64,000 bases of DNA from JBKEDF01 sp047975325 (GCA_047975325.1 JBKEDF010000098.1:1-64000), one strand, 5' to 3'; positions 9,108 through 18,361 are shown, numbered from the stretch's first letter. Program-made: numbers and translations. Notes: a model not told the origin generated them from the letters alone.

Positions 9108-9139
9108 CTTTGGCGGGCATGCTCCTTTGCCCGCCAAAG
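9108..9139 (+). repeat. Perfect hairpin between cobS and cobT
   Basis: CTTTGGCGGGCA (9108-9119) and TGCCCGCCAAAG (9128-9139) form a perfect 12-bp stem with an 8-nt loop, starting two bases after the cobS stop codon. There is no T-run, so it is not a standard intrinsic terminator. It could stabilise the upstream message, set the CobS:CobT ratio, or partly terminate. It lies 20 bp before the cobT start. Confidence 0.75.
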
Positions 9140-9159
9140 GCCCATGACAGGTTCGCGCC

Positions 9160-11031
9160 ATGACCAAACCCGCCGACAACCCTGCCGATCCGTTCAAGAA
9201 AGCCCTGGCTGAGGCGACCAAGGTGATTGCCGACGACCCGGAGATGAATGTCTCCTATTCGGTGGATCCGCCCGGCATGAACAGCGAAGGCGTGCGCCTG
9301 CCTCAGGTCAGCCGCCGCATGACCCGCGACGAGGTGCTTCTGGCCCGGGGTACGGCCGATGCTTTCGCCTTGCGCCGGAAATTTCATGATGAAGGCGTGG
9401 CAGGACGCTACCGGCCCTCCGGCCAGCTTGCCCAGGATATCTATGAGGCAATGGACACCGCGCGCTGCGAAGCGGTCGGCGCGCGTTACATGCCCGGAAC
9501 CGCAGGCAATATCGATGCGCGGATTGGTCATGAAGCCGATCGCAGGGGATATGGCCAGATTACCGATAGCTCGGAAGCCCCGCTTGCGGCGGCAGCGGGA
9601 TATTTCGTGCGGCATCTGGCCACGGGGCGGGATCTGCCCGGCGGGGCAGGCAATGTGATGGAACTCTGGCGCGGTTTCATTGAGGAACAGGCCGGCGGGA
9701 CGCTTGAAAACCTGCAGGATGTCCTGTCCGATCAGGCAGCCTTCGCACGGCTGGCACGGCAGGTGATTTCCGACCTGGGTTATGGCGATCAGCTTGGCGA
9801 AGACCCCGATGCCGATGATAGCGACGATCTTGACGATGAGGCGCAGGAGGAAGACGAGGATCCCGAAAGCACCGGGCAGGAAGAGGATGACAGCGACGAG
9901 GCCGATGCCACGCCTGAACAAAGCCAGGAAGACCAACAGGATGCCGCCCAGGCGGAAATGTCCACCGATGAAGACAGTGAGATGGAAGAGGGCGAAGAGG
10001 CTGAAATGCCCGAGGGTGAGCCCCCCCCCGAACCTCCCCCCCCTGCCCCGCATAGCGAGGCGGATCCGAATTACGGCGTCTACACAACCGACTTCGATGA
10101 GGAAATCCGCGCCGAGGATCTTGCCGAACCGGCGGAACTGGAACGGCTGCGCGCCTATCTTGACCAACAGCTGGAACCCCTGAAAGGGGCTGTGTCACGA
10201 CTGGCCAACAAATTGCAGCGCCGTCTTCAGGCCCAGCAGAACCGCAGCTGGGAATTCGACCTTGAAGAAGGCACGCTTGATGCCGGTCGTCTGGCGCGCG
10301 TGGTTGCAAACCCGACCACGCCGCTTTCGTTCAAGGTGGAAAAGGACACCGAATTCCGCGATACCTGCGTAACGCTGCTTCTGGACAATTCCGGTTCAAT
10401 GCGCGGAAGGCCGATCTCCATTGCCGCGATTTGTGCCGATGTGCTGGCACGGACGCTGGAACGCTGTTCCGTAAAGGTGGAGATCCTGGGCTTCACCACC
10501 CGCGCCTGGAAAGGCGGACAAAGCCGGGAACGCTGGCTTGCACAGGGCCGCGAACAACAGCCCGGGCGGCTCAATGATCTGCGCCATATCATCTACAAGG
10601 GGGCCGATGCCCCCTGGCGGCGCGCGCGGCCCAATCTCGGGCTGATGATGAAGGAAGGGCTGCTGAAGGAAAATATCGATGGCGAGGCCCTCGAATGGGC
10701 GCATCGGCGCATGCTGATGCGGCCCGAGGCCCGCCGGATCCTGATGGTGATTTCAGATGGCGCCCCCGTTGACGATTCGACGCTTTCGGTCAATCCGGCA
10801 AATTATCTGGAAAAACACCTGCGCGACGTGATCGCCATGGTGGAACGGAAAAAGGCGGTGGAACTGATCGCCATCGGTATCGGTCATGATGTCACACGCT
10901 ATTACAATCGCGCCGTGACGATCACCGATGTGGAACAGCTTGCCGGGGCGATGACGGAACAGCTTGCGAGCCTTTTCGATACCGACCCACGCAAGCGCGC
11001 GCGTGTATTGGGAATGCGCAAGGCGGGGTAA
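9160..11031 (+). CDS. cobT: Cobaltochelatase subunit CobT
   Basis: This 623-aa partner of CobS forms the ring-shaped chaperone that activates CobN for cobalt insertion. The N-terminal helical domain (about 1-205) is followed by a very acidic, low-complexity linker (about 210-320, runs of Asp/Glu ending in a proline-rich PPPEPPPPAP stretch). A C-terminal von Willebrand A domain carries a MIDAS motif DNSGSM at about 409-414 and a later SDGAPVDD. This order and length are normal for CobT. It is transcribed after cobS, with a hairpin in between. Confidence 0.96.
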   Translation: MTKPADNPADPFKKALAEATKVIADDPEMNVSYSVDPPGMNSEGVRLPQVSRRMTRDEVLLARGTADAFALRRKFHDEGVAGRYRPSGQLAQDIYEAMDTARCEAVGARYMPGTAGNIDARIGHEADRRGYGQITDSSEAPLAAAAGYFVRHLATGRDLPGGAGNVMELWRGFIEEQAGGTLENLQDVLSDQAAFARLARQVISDLGYGDQLGEDPDADDSDDLDDEAQEEDEDPESTGQEEDDSDEADATPEQSQEDQQDAAQAEMSTDEDSEMEEGEEAEMPEGEPPPEPPPPAPHSEADPNYGVYTTDFDEEIRAEDLAEPAELERLRAYLDQQLEPLKGAVSRLANKLQRRLQAQQNRSWEFDLEEGTLDAGRLARVVANPTTPLSFKVEKDTEFRDTCVTLLLDNSGSMRGRPISIAAICADVLARTLERCSVKVEILGFTTRAWKGGQSRERWLAQGREQQPGRLNDLRHIIYKGADAPWRRARPNLGLMMKEGLLKENIDGEALEWAHRRMLMRPEARRILMVISDGAPVDDSTLSVNPANYLEKHLRDVIAMVERKKAVELIAIGIGHDVTRYYNRAVTITDVEQLAGAMTEQLASLFDTDPRKRARVLGMRKAG

Positions 11032-11040
11032 GGGCGTTTG

Positions 11041-12846
11041 ATGTTTCAGGATTTCGAAAGCCACGCCACCCCGGAACAGGGTCCGCCACGTTTGCAAAAG
11101 CTCCGCCAGAGGCTACGCGAAGCCGGGATCGACGGATTTATCGTTCCACGCGCAGACGCCCATCAGGGGGAATATGTGGCGCCCTGCGATGAACGGTTGC
11201 AATGGCTGACAGGCTTTACCGGGTCAGCCGGATTTTGCATCATCCTGCCGGATATTGCAGGCGTTTTCATCGATGGCCGCTATCGGGTTCAGGTCAAATC
11301 GCAAGTGGATTTGACAGCTTTTACACCCGTACACTGGCCCGAAACCCGGCCGGGGTCCTGGATTGCGGAAAACCTGGCCTCGGGAAAGGTGGGATATGAC
11401 GCCTGGCTGCACACGGCCGAAGAAATTGACCGCCTTGAGGTATCACTTGAGAATTCTGATGTAACACTTTGTGATACTGATAACTTTCTTGATTTCATAT
11501 GGGCAGACCGCCCAGACCCGCCCATGGCCGCAGCCTTTTCCCAGCCCGATCATCTGGCCGGGCGTAGCGCGCATGAAAAACGTGCCGACCTGGCGGATCT
11601 TCTGGCCAAGGCCGGACAGAAAGCCGCCATCATCACCCTGCCCGACAGCCTGTGCTGGCTGTTGAATATTCGTGGGGCTGATATTGCGCGCAATCCCGTC
11701 GTGCAGGGTTTTGCAATCCTGCATGATGACGGGCGGGTCGAAGTCTTTGCAGAGGAACGGAAGTTTGGCCCTGACATTCGCAACGCGCTTGGCACGGAGG
11801 TTTCCTTTCATCCCATGGCGCAGTTCCTTCCGGCCCTGCGGAATCTTGCAGGACCGGTGCGGGTGGATCGCGGCACCGCCCCCCTGGCGGTCAGCCAGGC
11901 ATTGAAAGCTGCCGGAATTGCAGTCGAATGGGGCGATGATCCCTGCCGGCTGCCGAAGGCACGCAAGACCCCTGCCGAGATCGCCGCGACACGGCAGGCG
12001 CATCTGCGCGACGGGGCGGCGATGGTCGAATTTCTCTGCTGGCTCGATCGGGAGGCACCGAAAGGCGGACTGACCGAAATCGCCGTCGTTCAGGCGCTGG
12101 AAGGGTTCCGGCGCGATACCAACCAGCTTCGCGATATTTCCTTCGACACGATCTGCGGGGCCGGAGAACATGGCGCAATCGTCCACTACCGCGTCACAAG
12201 ACAAACGGACCGGCCAGTCCGGCAGGGGGAACTGCTGCTTGTCGATAGCGGCGGGCAATATGTGGACGGCACAACCGATATCACCCGAACCATCGCAATC
12301 GGCAAAACCGGGGAGGAGGAAGCGGAATGCTATACCCGCGTGCTTCAGGGCATGATCGCAATGTCGCGGGCGCGATGGCCCAAGGGGCTTGCCGGGCGCG
12401 ATCTGGATGCACTGGCACGGGCCCCCCTTTGGCAAACGGGGCGGGACTACGACCATGGCACCGGCCATGGGGTAGGTGCCTTCCTGTCCGTTCATGAAGG
12501 GCCGCAGCGGCTTTCGCGGATATCGCAGGTCGCACTGGAGCCGGGAATGATCCTGTCGAATGAGCCGGGATATTATCGCGAGGGCGCCTTCGGCATCCGC
12601 ATCGAAAACCTGATCGTGGTGACGGAGGCACCGGCCTTGCCGGGTGGGGATACACATCGAACACAGCTTTGTTTCGAAACACTAAGCTTCGTACCGCTCG
12701 ACCGGCGGCTGATTGCAACCAAATTGCTGTCAAATGAGGAACGCGCCTGGGTTGATACCTATCACGCCGAAACCCGCGCAAAACTGTCGAAAAACCTGTC
12801 GGCCGAAGCCGCACACTGGCTTGAAAAGGCAACGGCGCCCCTGTGA
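11041..12846 (+). CDS. pepP: Xaa-Pro aminopeptidase P family (M24B)
   Basis: This 601-aa metallopeptidase probably removes an N-terminal residue preceding proline. It has the three-domain layout of the eukaryotic-type aminopeptidase P: two creatinase-like N-terminal domains (about 15-300), a pita-bread M24 catalytic domain (about 310-535) and a C-terminal extension. Metal ligands are visible in DSGGQYVDGTTDITRT (two Asp), GTGHGVGAFLSVHEG (His), SNEPGYY (Glu) and GIRIENL (Glu). ATG 11041 is used, with AAGGGCG upstream; a TTG lies one codon earlier. Its stop is five bases from the convergent sufE stop. Confidence 0.92.
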   Translation: MFQDFESHATPEQGPPRLQKLRQRLREAGIDGFIVPRADAHQGEYVAPCDERLQWLTGFTGSAGFCIILPDIAGVFIDGRYRVQVKSQVDLTAFTPVHWPETRPGSWIAENLASGKVGYDAWLHTAEEIDRLEVSLENSDVTLCDTDNFLDFIWADRPDPPMAAAFSQPDHLAGRSAHEKRADLADLLAKAGQKAAIITLPDSLCWLLNIRGADIARNPVVQGFAILHDDGRVEVFAEERKFGPDIRNALGTEVSFHPMAQFLPALRNLAGPVRVDRGTAPLAVSQALKAAGIAVEWGDDPCRLPKARKTPAEIAATRQAHLRDGAAMVEFLCWLDREAPKGGLTEIAVVQALEGFRRDTNQLRDISFDTICGAGEHGAIVHYRVTRQTDRPVRQGELLLVDSGGQYVDGTTDITRTIAIGKTGEEEAECYTRVLQGMIAMSRARWPKGLAGRDLDALARAPLWQTGRDYDHGTGHGVGAFLSVHEGPQRLSRISQVALEPGMILSNEPGYYREGAFGIRIENLIVVTEAPALPGGDTHRTQLCFETLSFVPLDRRLIATKLLSNEERAWVDTYHAETRAKLSKNLSAEAAHWLEKATAPL

Positions 12847-12851
12847 AGCTA

Positions 12852-13265
12852 TCACGCGGCCTGGCTGCGGATCCGTTCGACCATGGCCCGTAACCCGTTG
12901 GAACGCTGTGCCGAAAGATGATCGTTAAGGCCCAGCCGTGCCAGTTCCGCCTCCGCATTCACGGCGCGCACTTCCGCAAGGGTCAATCCCGAATAAAGCG
13001 CATGCAGGATCGCAATCAACCCGCGTACGATCATCGCATCGCTGTCGCCCTGAAAATCGAAACGCGCCGTGGCCCCCTTTCCGGCAACAACCGGGCGCAG
13101 CCAGACCTGACTGGCACAGCCTTCGACCTTGGTTGCAGGGACGCGGAAAGCCTCATCCAGAGGCGGCATCGCCTTGCCCAGTTCAATGACATGACGGTAG
13201 CGATCTTCCCAGTCATCGAGGAAATCGAAGGTTTCAGCAATCTCTTCGAAGGCTTCGCTCGCCAT
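12852..13265 (-). CDS. sufE: Cysteine desulfurase activator SufE
   Basis: This 137-aa sulfur acceptor takes persulfide sulfur from a SufS-type desulfurase for Fe-S cluster assembly. It has the family N-terminus (FEEIAETFDFLDDWEDRYRH), the catalytic cysteine in KVEGCASQVWL (about C50) and the C-terminal GLNDHLSAQRSNGL segment. The start at 13265 is preceded by GAGGAGA. The gene stands alone and convergent with pepP; the suf operon itself is not in the window. Confidence 0.95.
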   Translation of the reverse strand: MASEAFEEIAETFDFLDDWEDRYRHVIELGKAMPPLDEAFRVPATKVEGCASQVWLRPVVAGKGATARFDFQGDSDAMIVRGLIAILHALYSGLTLAEVRAVNAEAELARLGLNDHLSAQRSNGLRAMVERIRSQAA

Positions 13266-13401
13266 CGCAGCTCTCCTCATACTTTCGGGCCGGTCTACGC
13301 CGCCAATCCGCCGAGGTCCAGCCACCGATACCAAGCAGCGCTTTTCAAACGCACCTGCATCGGATACCCAAGGAGCAGGAATTCAAGAGGAACCGGGGCG
13401 T

Positions 13402-13866
13402 ATGAGCATGAAAACACCGCTGGTAACGGCAATCGCGATGGTGCTGATTCTGGGAGGCTGCGGCTTCGGCAGTTCGCGGCTCAATCCTTTCAACTGGTTC
13501 GGCGGGTCAACCGAAGTGGAAACCGTTGCCAGCGAGGAAGAGGGACCGCAGGATAATCGGCTTCTGGTGCAGCAGGTCACACAGATGGAGGTCGATCGCA
13601 ACCAGACAGGCGCAATCATTCGTGCCACGGGCCTGCCACCGACCCAAGGCTATTGGGAGGCTGAACTCGTCCCCCGCCCGGTGGATGAAAACGGTGAACT
13701 GGTCTTTGATTTCCGGGTCTTCCCGCCGGTTACGCCACAGGCCGTATCCACCCAACAATCGCGGGAAATCACGGCGGGAGCCTTCCTGTCCAATATCAAG
13801 CTGCGCGACATCCGGCGGATTACCGTTCAGGGCGAAAGCAATGCCCGTTCAAGCAGCCGCCGGTAA
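13402..13866 (+). CDS. Small lipoprotein of unknown function
   Basis: This 154-aa protein has a lipoprotein signal peptide: basic start, hydrophobic core LVTAIAMVLIL, and lipobox LGGC with the lipidated cysteine near residue 20. The mature part (FGSSRLNPFNWFGGS followed by an acidic stretch and a mostly beta region) has no catalytic motif I can identify. It is probably an envelope lipoprotein. GAGG lies about 10 bases before ATG 13402; a second ATG two codons later is possible. It converges with the sensor kinase gene, with only 21 bp between stops. Confidence 0.8.
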   Translation: MSMKTPLVTAIAMVLILGGCGFGSSRLNPFNWFGGSTEVETVASEEEGPQDNRLLVQQVTQMEVDRNQTGAIIRATGLPPTQGYWEAELVPRPVDENGELVFDFRVFPPVTPQAVSTQQSREITAGAFLSNIKLRDIRRITVQGESNARSSSRR

Positions 13867-13887
13867 GCGTTCGGGAACCACGAAAGG

Positions 13888-16572
13888 TCAGGCGACCTGC
13901 ACCCTGCCCTGTTTCAGGGGCAGGGACACGCGGAACCCCACGTCGTTCCGCCCCGGCAGATAGGCAATCTCCCCACCGAGATTGGCCATCACCTCACGGC
14001 AGATGGCCAGCCCCAGCCCTGCCCCACCTGCACGATTCTGATCAGTAAGGCGCGCAAATTTTTCAAAGATCAGGGCCTGTTTTTCCTTGGGGATTCCAGA
14101 TCCGTTATCGATGAAATCGACAAGCACATGCACGTGCTTCTGACGAACGACAATCCGCAACTCAGGTTCATCCGCATCGCAATATTTCCGGGCATTGGAA
14201 ATCAGGTTGATAAAAACCTGGGTCAGGCGGTCGCTATCGGTGTGCAGGAAGATTTCCTCCTCCAGACGCTTGCGATGGATGGTGAAAATCCGTTCGGGCC
14301 GGATATGGCCTGCCGCGGCAAGGGCCCGGTCAATCATCTGGCGCAGGTTGGCAGTTTCAAGATTGAGCTGCACCGTCCCGCTTTCAAGAACCGACAGATC
14401 CAGAAGATCGTCCAAAAGGCGCGTCAGACGGATCGTTTCCTCATGGATGGTCCCGGCATAGCCCGTTGCCATCCCTTCGGGCAATTCGCCCTCCATCAGA
14501 ATTTCTGAAAACGCGCGGATTGAGGTCATCGGGGTGCGCAATTCATGGCTGATCTGGCTGAGAAACGCGTCCTTTTGCACCGATAGCTGGGTAAGCTTGT
14601 CATTCGCCTCCCGCAATTGCCGGGCGGTTCGGGTCAGTTCCTCCTGCTGTGCTTCCAGCCGGGCCGAATATTCCATGATCTGCGCGGCCTCATCGGCCAC
14701 GGCCATAAGATCCTCAACCGACACCGCCACGCGACCCGCGATCTGGGAAATCATCGCATGGGCAGTCGCCGCCCCCACGGCCCCTGCCAACCGCCGCTCC
14801 AACGCCTCGACAAATTTCGGCACGGGATCGGGCAGATAGCCCACCTTGCCCTGCGTACGGGCCTGGGATGCGAAGAAAGCCAGTGCCTCCACATCCCCAA
14901 GGATCCGCTGCGCCATGCCCAGCAAATCCTCCGCCGTCGCACCGCCCTGCGCCCAGTTTCGCGCCGCGGCACCGTCATAAACATTGACAAAGGCCGCGCT
15001 CTGCATTCGCTCGACCGGATCGGGAAAGGTGACAAGCGATACCAGACAGAAACCCGTCGTGTTCAGCACGAGCGACCAAAAAAGTGCATGGATCAGGGGA
15101 TCGATCCCTTCCACCCCGAAAAGCGCCTGCGGACGCAACCAGCCCAGACCAAAGGGACCTTCCGCCAGAACCTGTGTCGGGATCACCGCATCAGGCCCGA
15201 ATGAGGGCAGGAAAAGCGCATAGGCCCAGACCGCAAAACCAAGGCTGAGCCCCACCGCCGCCCCCACCCCTGTCGCGCCGCGCCAGAAGATCCCGCCAAG
15301 CATCGCCGGCAGGATCTGCGCCACTCCCACAAAAGAAATCAGGCCAATCGCGGCCAGCGCCTCCGAACCTCCAGATAGCCGGAAATAGGCATAGCCCAAT
15401 GCCAGAACCGCCCCGATGGAAAGGCGGCGCGCCCGCAGGACCACCCGCCGGACATCCCCCGAGACCGGCCGCGCGGGCCGAAGCGATAACCAGATCGGCA
15501 TCACCACATGGTTTGAGACCATCGTCGCCAGCGCGATCGCGGCCACGATCACCATTGATGTGGCCGAAGAAAACCCGCCCAGAAAGGCCAGCATCGCCAG
15601 GCCGCCCTGCCCCTGCGACAGCGGCAGGGTCAACACGAACAGATCCGGATTTGCAGATCCAGGCATCAGTTCCAGCCCCATGACCGCGATGGGTACGACA
15701 AACAGGCTCATCACCATCAGATAGGTCGGAAAGGCCCATGAGGCCGTTGCCAGATGGCGTTCATCACTGTTTTCGACAACAAGAACCTGAAACATGCGTG
15801 GCAGGCAGATTACCGCAGCGGCGGACAGGAATATCAGCCCCGTCCAGCGGGACGGTTGCATCTGCCATTCGGCAATCGGACTTCGTTCAATCCGGGCCAG
15901 GATATCGGCTGGCCCCTCCGCCAGCCCCCAGATCACGAAGACACCCACGGCTATCAATGCCACCAGCTTGACCACCGCCTCCACCGCGATCGCGGTAACG
16001 ACACCGGTATGCTGTTCATTTGCATCAAGATTGCGGGTCCCGAAAAGGATGGTAAATGCAGCCAGACCCACCGCAACCCAGATCGAGGTGACATCCCGGC
16101 CCGGGCTTGCCCAGCCATCGGCGGCAGGGCTGGCAAAGACCCCGAATGCCAGCGTGACAGATTGCAGTTGCAGCGCGATATAGGGCGTCGCCGCAACCAC
16201 ACAGATCACCGTAACAACCACGCCCAGAAGGTTGGATTTCCCGTAACGACTTGAAATCAGGTCGGCAATGGAGGTCACGCGCTGTTGCCGGGCGATCCGG
16301 ACCAGCTTGCGCAACACCCACCACCAACCGACGAAAACCAGTGTCGGCCCCAGATAGATGGTTGCGAATTCAAGTCCCGATCGGGCCGCATATCCAACCG
16401 CGCCATAAAAGGTCCAGGCCGTGCAATAGACCGAAAGCGACAGCGTATAGACCAGCGGTGAGCGCAGCCATCCCGCCCGTCCTTCCGCAGCATGCCGTTC
16501 GACCATGAACGCCACAAGAAACAGGAAAATTACATAGCCAAGCGATGCCAGAACGAGAATATTGAACGGCAT
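13888..16572 (-). CDS. Sodium/solute symporter-histidine kinase fusion (CbrA/CrbS-like)
   Basis: This 894-aa membrane sensor has an SLC5 (sodium:solute symporter) domain in about residues 1-510, with some 13 hydrophobic helices (for example YTLSLSVYCTAWTFYGAVGYAARSG). A linker and coiled coil follow (about 530-660), then a histidine kinase with the phospho-acceptor in SHELRTPMTS (H676), N box NLISNARKY, G1 box DNGSGIP and G2 box GGAGLGLAI. Such fusions (CbrA, CrbS) regulate use of amino acids or acetate. Its first codon overlaps the stop of the 87-aa gene, and it closes an operon headed by an XRE regulator. No response regulator is adjacent. The transported or sensed solute is unknown; the ScfR-type partner makes a short-chain acid an attractive guess. 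Confidence 0.92.
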   Translation of the reverse strand: MPFNILVLASLGYVIFLFLVAFMVERHAAEGRAGWLRSPLVYTLSLSVYCTAWTFYGAVGYAARSGLEFATIYLGPTLVFVGWWWVLRKLVRIARQQRVTSIADLISSRYGKSNLLGVVVTVICVVAATPYIALQLQSVTLAFGVFASPAADGWASPGRDVTSIWVAVGLAAFTILFGTRNLDANEQHTGVVTAIAVEAVVKLVALIAVGVFVIWGLAEGPADILARIERSPIAEWQMQPSRWTGLIFLSAAAVICLPRMFQVLVVENSDERHLATASWAFPTYLMVMSLFVVPIAVMGLELMPGSANPDLFVLTLPLSQGQGGLAMLAFLGGFSSATSMVIVAAIALATMVSNHVVMPIWLSLRPARPVSGDVRRVVLRARRLSIGAVLALGYAYFRLSGGSEALAAIGLISFVGVAQILPAMLGGIFWRGATGVGAAVGLSLGFAVWAYALFLPSFGPDAVIPTQVLAEGPFGLGWLRPQALFGVEGIDPLIHALFWSLVLNTTGFCLVSLVTFPDPVERMQSAAFVNVYDGAAARNWAQGGATAEDLLGMAQRILGDVEALAFFASQARTQGKVGYLPDPVPKFVEALERRLAGAVGAATAHAMISQIAGRVAVSVEDLMAVADEAAQIMEYSARLEAQQEELTRTARQLREANDKLTQLSVQKDAFLSQISHELRTPMTSIRAFSEILMEGELPEGMATGYAGTIHEETIRLTRLLDDLLDLSVLESGTVQLNLETANLRQMIDRALAAAGHIRPERIFTIHRKRLEEEIFLHTDSDRLTQVFINLISNARKYCDADEPELRIVVRQKHVHVLVDFIDNGSGIPKEKQALIFEKFARLTDQNRAGGAGLGLAICREVMANLGGEIAYLPGRNDVGFRVSLPLKQGRVQVA

Positions 16573-16835
16573 CAGTCTTCATTCTCCCTGCCTGCCGGAT
16601 CATCGGCCTCCCCGATCAGTCTCCGTGACAGGATAGCGGCACACAGAACCAGCGCCGCCCAGACCGCAAAGATATAAATCAGATCTCCCCCCGTCACCCG
16701 CTGATCGGTGCCTTCCTGCCCCCAGAGCATCGGAAGCCACATCAAAAAAGCACCAAGGACCGGCAAAAGCCGCGCAGCATCGCGCAGCCTGCGCCGCCGA
16801 TAGCTGCGACGCGCCACGAAGGTCGGCCGCTTCAT
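16572..16835 (-). CDS. Small membrane protein of unknown function, coupled to the sensor kinase
   Basis: This 87-aa protein has a strongly basic N-terminus (RRSYRRRRLRDAARL), two hydrophobic helices (about 23-40 and 51-70) and an acidic tail. The start overlaps the stop of the upstream 62-aa gene by four bases, and its own stop overlaps the first codon of the symporter-kinase, so the three are probably translated in series. I do not recognise the family. The position suggests a small accessory subunit or regulator of the symporter domain, which is inference only. Confidence 0.75.
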   Translation of the reverse strand: MKRPTFVARRSYRRRRLRDAARLLPVLGAFLMWLPMLWGQEGTDQRVTGGDLIYIFAVWAALVLCAAILSRRLIGEADDPAGRENED

Positions 16836-17020
16836 GATCCCACCAGACTGCGGACGGGCCCCCGGGTTTCCACATTGGAAAAGGGTTTCGTCATGTAAAG
16901 ATTTGTGCCTGCACGAATTGCGGCCTCCCCTGAACGCAGGACCAGCACGCCCGCGTCGTCAGACTTTATCGGCCCGATGCGGTCGCTGTCAAAATGCCGT
17001 GGTCCGCCTGTCAGGCCCAT
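16832..17020 (-). CDS. 62-aa protein of unknown function between the XRE regulator and the sensor kinase
   Basis: This open frame begins MGLTGGPRHFDSDRIGPI. Its ATG lies inside the end of the XRE regulator gene (10-nt overlap, ATGGGCCTGA), and its stop overlaps the next gene by four bases. It is soluble in appearance, with no membrane helix or recognisable motif. The double overlap argues for a real, coupled gene rather than a chance frame, but the protein itself is unassigned. An alternative upstream ATG at 17056 would extend it by 12 residues. Confidence 0.55.
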   Translation of the reverse strand: MGLTGGPRHFDSDRIGPIKSDDAGVLVLRSGEAAIRAGTNLYMTKPFSNVETRGPVRSLVGS

Positions 17021-18303
17021 TCCGACATGATTGACGGCTCCCGCCGTGCCACACAACCCGAACGCGGGCAGATCCGGCAGGAAGAACCGATCGGGATCAC
17101 ATCGGCCTCCCCCGGCGCCGCCGGTTCAATCAGCATGGCCGCCCGGCGCAGGGCAATGCTGCCAAAGCCCCCAGGAAATTCCGGTTCGCTATAGGCGCGA
17201 AGCCGATATCGCTGCAGGCTGGGACCCGGCAAATCCGCCACCGCCTCCACCGGTTCCATCGGCCGTGCCAGCGCGGTGAAAAGTGGCCAAAGCGGGCAGG
17301 CTGCACCAAAGCGCGGCAAGGTGAACCCCGCAAGCGGTTTGCGAATGATCAGGGTGCCGGAGGCATCGCACATCACCAGCCCTTCCTGCACCCCCGGCCG
17401 AAAGGCAAGCCGGCGAAAGACCGCAAGCCCCCCGACCCCAAATTTTCGCGCCACCCGCAGCGGATCCCCCTCCATCTGCTCAAGCGTTGCCTCGAAAACA
17501 TCCAGCGGCAGGCGCAGGGCATCATCCTGCGCGCGCGCAATCCAGCCGCGCGCCAGTTCCCGGGCGGCACCCGAGGCAAGCGCCGTCACCTCCCGCTCCA
17601 GCGCGGCAGGGCCGGCTCCGCCTTCTTCGAGTTCGGCAAGATGCCAACCCCGCCCCGAAAGCCAGGCTTCCAATTCATCCTGCGGCGCCGTGGCCACCGC
17701 CTCCGCCGTTTCGCCGGAACTGTCCAGATAGGCGACCAGGGCCTCCGCCCCCTGAGCCAGCCTTTCACTGTCGGCATGCAGGTTGGCGTGAAACCGCGCG
17801 CGCCAATCGGGCTCGATCTCCTCCGTTTCGGCCAGGATTGCGGCGGTGGAGCGTACCGAGGAGACTGCACTGAGAACTTCGTGCAGAGCCGCGGAAAGAT
17901 GCGGGTCATGACCAATCCGGTCATTGAGCACCGAGACCACCCGTTCCAGCCGGCCAAGCCTGCGGTGCTGCGAAATGGCCAGATCTGCCCAGCCCGGGAA
18001 ACGCCCCAGAAAATCCTCCACCCGGTCCAGTTCGGGGCGGATCTCACCATCGGCGGCAGCGGCACGAAGATCTTCAATCCGCCCCCGTTCGGCCCCTTCG
18101 GCAAAATCTGCCGGATCCATCCGCAAAGCCACGGCAAGCCGTTCCAGCACCGGCGCCGAAATTCGCCGCCGGTTATGTTCAATGAGATTGAGAAAGGATG
18201 GCGAAACCCCCACCTCTCGTGCAAGATCCGCCTGTTTCAGGCCCAGGGCCAGCCGCCGTTCACGCAACCGCGTGCCTGTCAGCCCTGAAAGAGGCATCCT
18301 CAA
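17011..18303 (-). CDS. XRE-type regulator of the short-chain fatty acyl-CoA family (ScfR/RamB-like)
   Basis: This 430-aa regulator has an N-terminal XRE helix-turn-helix (about 9-65, LKQADLAREVGVSPSFLNLIE), a long helical middle, and a C-terminal DUF2083-like domain (about 290-430) with the FGAACPLWPLF signature and a cysteine cluster CRICPRSGC near 410. Family members such as RamB and PccR respond to acyl-CoA state and control acetate or propionate use. Here the gene heads an operon with two small proteins and a symporter-kinase, which suggests that it controls use of the acid sensed by the kinase. An inverted repeat that could be its operator lies 19 bp upstream. Confidence 0.88.
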   Translation of the reverse strand: MRMPLSGLTGTRLRERRLALGLKQADLAREVGVSPSFLNLIEHNRRRISAPVLERLAVALRMDPADFAEGAERGRIEDLRAAAADGEIRPELDRVEDFLGRFPGWADLAISQHRRLGRLERVVSVLNDRIGHDPHLSAALHEVLSAVSSVRSTAAILAETEEIEPDWRARFHANLHADSERLAQGAEALVAYLDSSGETAEAVATAPQDELEAWLSGRGWHLAELEEGGAGPAALEREVTALASGAARELARGWIARAQDDALRLPLDVFEATLEQMEGDPLRVARKFGVGGLAVFRRLAFRPGVQEGLVMCDASGTLIIRKPLAGFTLPRFGAACPLWPLFTALARPMEPVEAVADLPGPSLQRYRLRAYSEPEFPGGFGSIALRRAAMLIEPAAPGEADVIPIGSSCRICPRSGCVARREPSIMSEWA

Positions 18304-18321
18304 CCCCCTGAAAGAAACCCT

Positions 18322-18361
18322 GATTTACAAAGGATGCCGCGAGTGGACCACCCTGTAAATC
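18322..18361. promoter_or_regulatory. Inverted repeat upstream of the ScfR-like gene (candidate operator)
   Basis: GATTTACA (18322-18329) and TGTAAATC (18354-18361) are perfect 8-bp inverted arms 24 bp apart. The left arm overlaps TTTACAAA, one mismatch from the TTTGCAAA element I recall for ScfR regulators. A further CTTGCAAAG lies at 18399-18407. Autoregulation is an inference. Confidence 0.4.

Noticed and set aside
13902..13925. CCCTGCCC/GGGCAGGG hairpin near the lipoprotein/kinase junction
   Set aside because: It lies inside the kinase coding end and has no T-run in either direction, so it is not a convincing terminator.
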